NCBI GenBank assembly: GCA_937876195.1 | Contig: CALEIK010000027.1 | Location: forward strand, 1 to 64,000 | Length of the DNA: 64,000 nt | Source: an uncultured Flavobacteriales bacterium | GTDB lineage: Bacteria > Bacteroidota > Bacteroidia > Flavobacteriales_D > Crocinitomicaceae | Reading direction: 5' to 3' | Made by a program: the position numbers and the translations under genes | Notes under the pieces: generated by a model | Databases searched by the model: none | What the model was told of the DNA's origin: nothing | The model's input: only the letters and a program-made list of their open reading frames with translations | Shown: piece after piece, positions 63,293 through 64,000 of the stretch | Numbering within the stretch: position 1 is the first letter of the stretch | Layout: each line of letters begins with the position of its first letter

Positions 63293-63644
63293 AAACAAAT
63301 CTGAAATTGAACTGTGAAGGAGTATTTTGCTAATTTAAAAATACCCAGTACTGGGTATTGTAAATAATATACTCATAAGTCTAATTTCGTAGTCTACAAT
63401 TTCTATTAGTACCTAATATGAAAGGAAAACTCGTTTATAACGCTTATTTAAAGTTTGATTCAAAATGATTTTCAGAAAAACTATAAAAAAAGGTTGGCAA
63501 ATGCAGCTTTTATACCGGCGCGATAATGAAAATGAATGACAACTGGATTTAACTTAAATTGTTGATATCGTTGGTAAAATCAGATGTCCTGATTAGTTAC
63601 GGGAAGAACCATTTGAGTATACACAAAGAACTTTTTTAAAAACC
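63293..63644. other. 352-base intergenic region ahead of the last gene
   Basis: This AT-rich region holds the perfect palindrome at 63340-63359 and no ORF of note on either strand. I see no tRNA, no clear TANNTTTG element and no strong terminator. Confidence 0.5.
63340..63359. promoter_or_regulatory. Palindromic operator candidate, copy 2
   Basis: AATACCCAGTACTGGGTATT is a perfect 20-base inverted repeat. Its centre lies about 295 bases before the ATG of the next gene (63645). It shares 22 of 24 bases with copy 1, so it is likely bound by the same regulator. Confidence 0.65.
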
Positions 63645-64000
63645 ATGAAAAAAACAATTATGATGAAAAAAGCAATTGCACTCTTATCGGTACTTTTAAT
63701 GTTAACTCCAAGCACAGGATTCAGTGCTGAAGATGGGGCGCCACCAGCAAATGATGAACAATTTATTTTTATTGTTGCATACCCCGGCAACCTAAGCAAC
63801 AGTACAACCAGTTATGTGAGTGGCATCATTGAATACAATGGTTATGATGCCTGTAGTAAAGACAGTTATAATTCAGTTTCAAGTGAGCAATTATTTTCTG
63901 AAGCAGGACGTAAATTTTTAAGTTACTTGGAATCTGAATATGGTTTAAACAAAAGCGATTGGCAAATTCAATTTAAAGATCAGTCGGCATTTTCAAATTA
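63645..64000 (+). CDS. Exported hypothetical protein, continues beyond the right edge
   Basis: An open frame runs from the ATG at 63645 to the window end (118 codons, no stop). It starts MKKTIMMKKAIALLSVLLML, a good signal peptide with likely cleavage after FSA. The mature part is acidic and Ser/Tyr/Asn-rich (EDGAPPANDEQFIFIVAYPGN). No family is recognised from the part seen. A second ATG at 63660 could also start it. The palindrome shared with the delta-60 gene lies upstream, hinting at joint control. Confidence 0.7.
   Translation, partial: MKKTIMMKKAIALLSVLLMLTPSTGFSAEDGAPPANDEQFIFIVAYPGNLSNSTTSYVSGIIEYNGYDACSKDSYNSVSSEQLFSEAGRKFLSYLESEYGLNKSDWQIQFKDQSAFSN

Noticed and set aside
63593..63799. 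Minus-strand ORF at the right end
   Set aside because: The plus strand carries a good signal peptide and open frame running off the window.

Overview
The window reads as a chromosomal segment of a Bacteroidota bacterium, most likely Flavobacteriales and perhaps close to Fluviicola/Crocinitomicaceae (the family-level placement is inference). The evidence is threefold. Three exported proteins end in type IX secretion (T9SS) sorting domains and one PorP/SprF-like outer-membrane protein is present. Many genes are preceded by the Bacteroidota -7 element TANNTTTG. The RHS core resembles that of this phylum. I recognised no rRNA, tRNA, insertion sequence, prophage or CRISPR array.

Layout. 1-2.4 kb is an accessory patch on the minus strand: an RHS core fragment, an orphan RHS tip with a probable toxin and a tiny two-helix immunity candidate, then a HigB/HigA toxin-antitoxin pair. 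2.5-10.7 kb holds a NYN/OST-HTH RNA-binding protein, a large secreted amidase with CUB and T9SS domains, a TSUP exporter, a molybdopterin oxidoreductase and riboflavin synthase. 11.2-20.0 kb is a SprF-like protein with a 2577-residue PKD/Ig-like adhesin carrying a 690-bp tandem repeat. 20.2-24.7 kb holds a degenerate M48-like protein, a beta-barrel candidate and an imelysin-like lipoprotein. 24.7-33.9 kb is mostly housekeeping: metF, ispD, rsmA, a S41 protease, dCMP deaminase, an orphan OmpR-type regulator and purH.

34.0-42.3 kb is a complete elongasome operon: mreB, mreC, mreD, PBP2, rodA and a PBP1A. 42.3-46.8 kb holds the two halves of a 3-oxoacid CoA-transferase, separated by a CotH-like lipoprotein and a GT-C-like membrane protein. 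46.8-50.7 kb has nadD, gmk, yicC and a TPR histidine kinase. 50.8-57.4 kb is a seven-gene minus-strand run led by kynureninase and kynurenine 3-monooxygenase. hemL follows on the plus strand.

58.9-64.0 kb is the most suggestive regulatory unit. A PAS-like/LuxR regulator is divergent from a delta-60-repeat T9SS surface protein. A near-palindrome lies exactly midway between them, and a second, perfect 20-base copy lies downstream, ahead of another exported protein that runs off the window. I propose this as a small LuxR-controlled surface-protein regulon.
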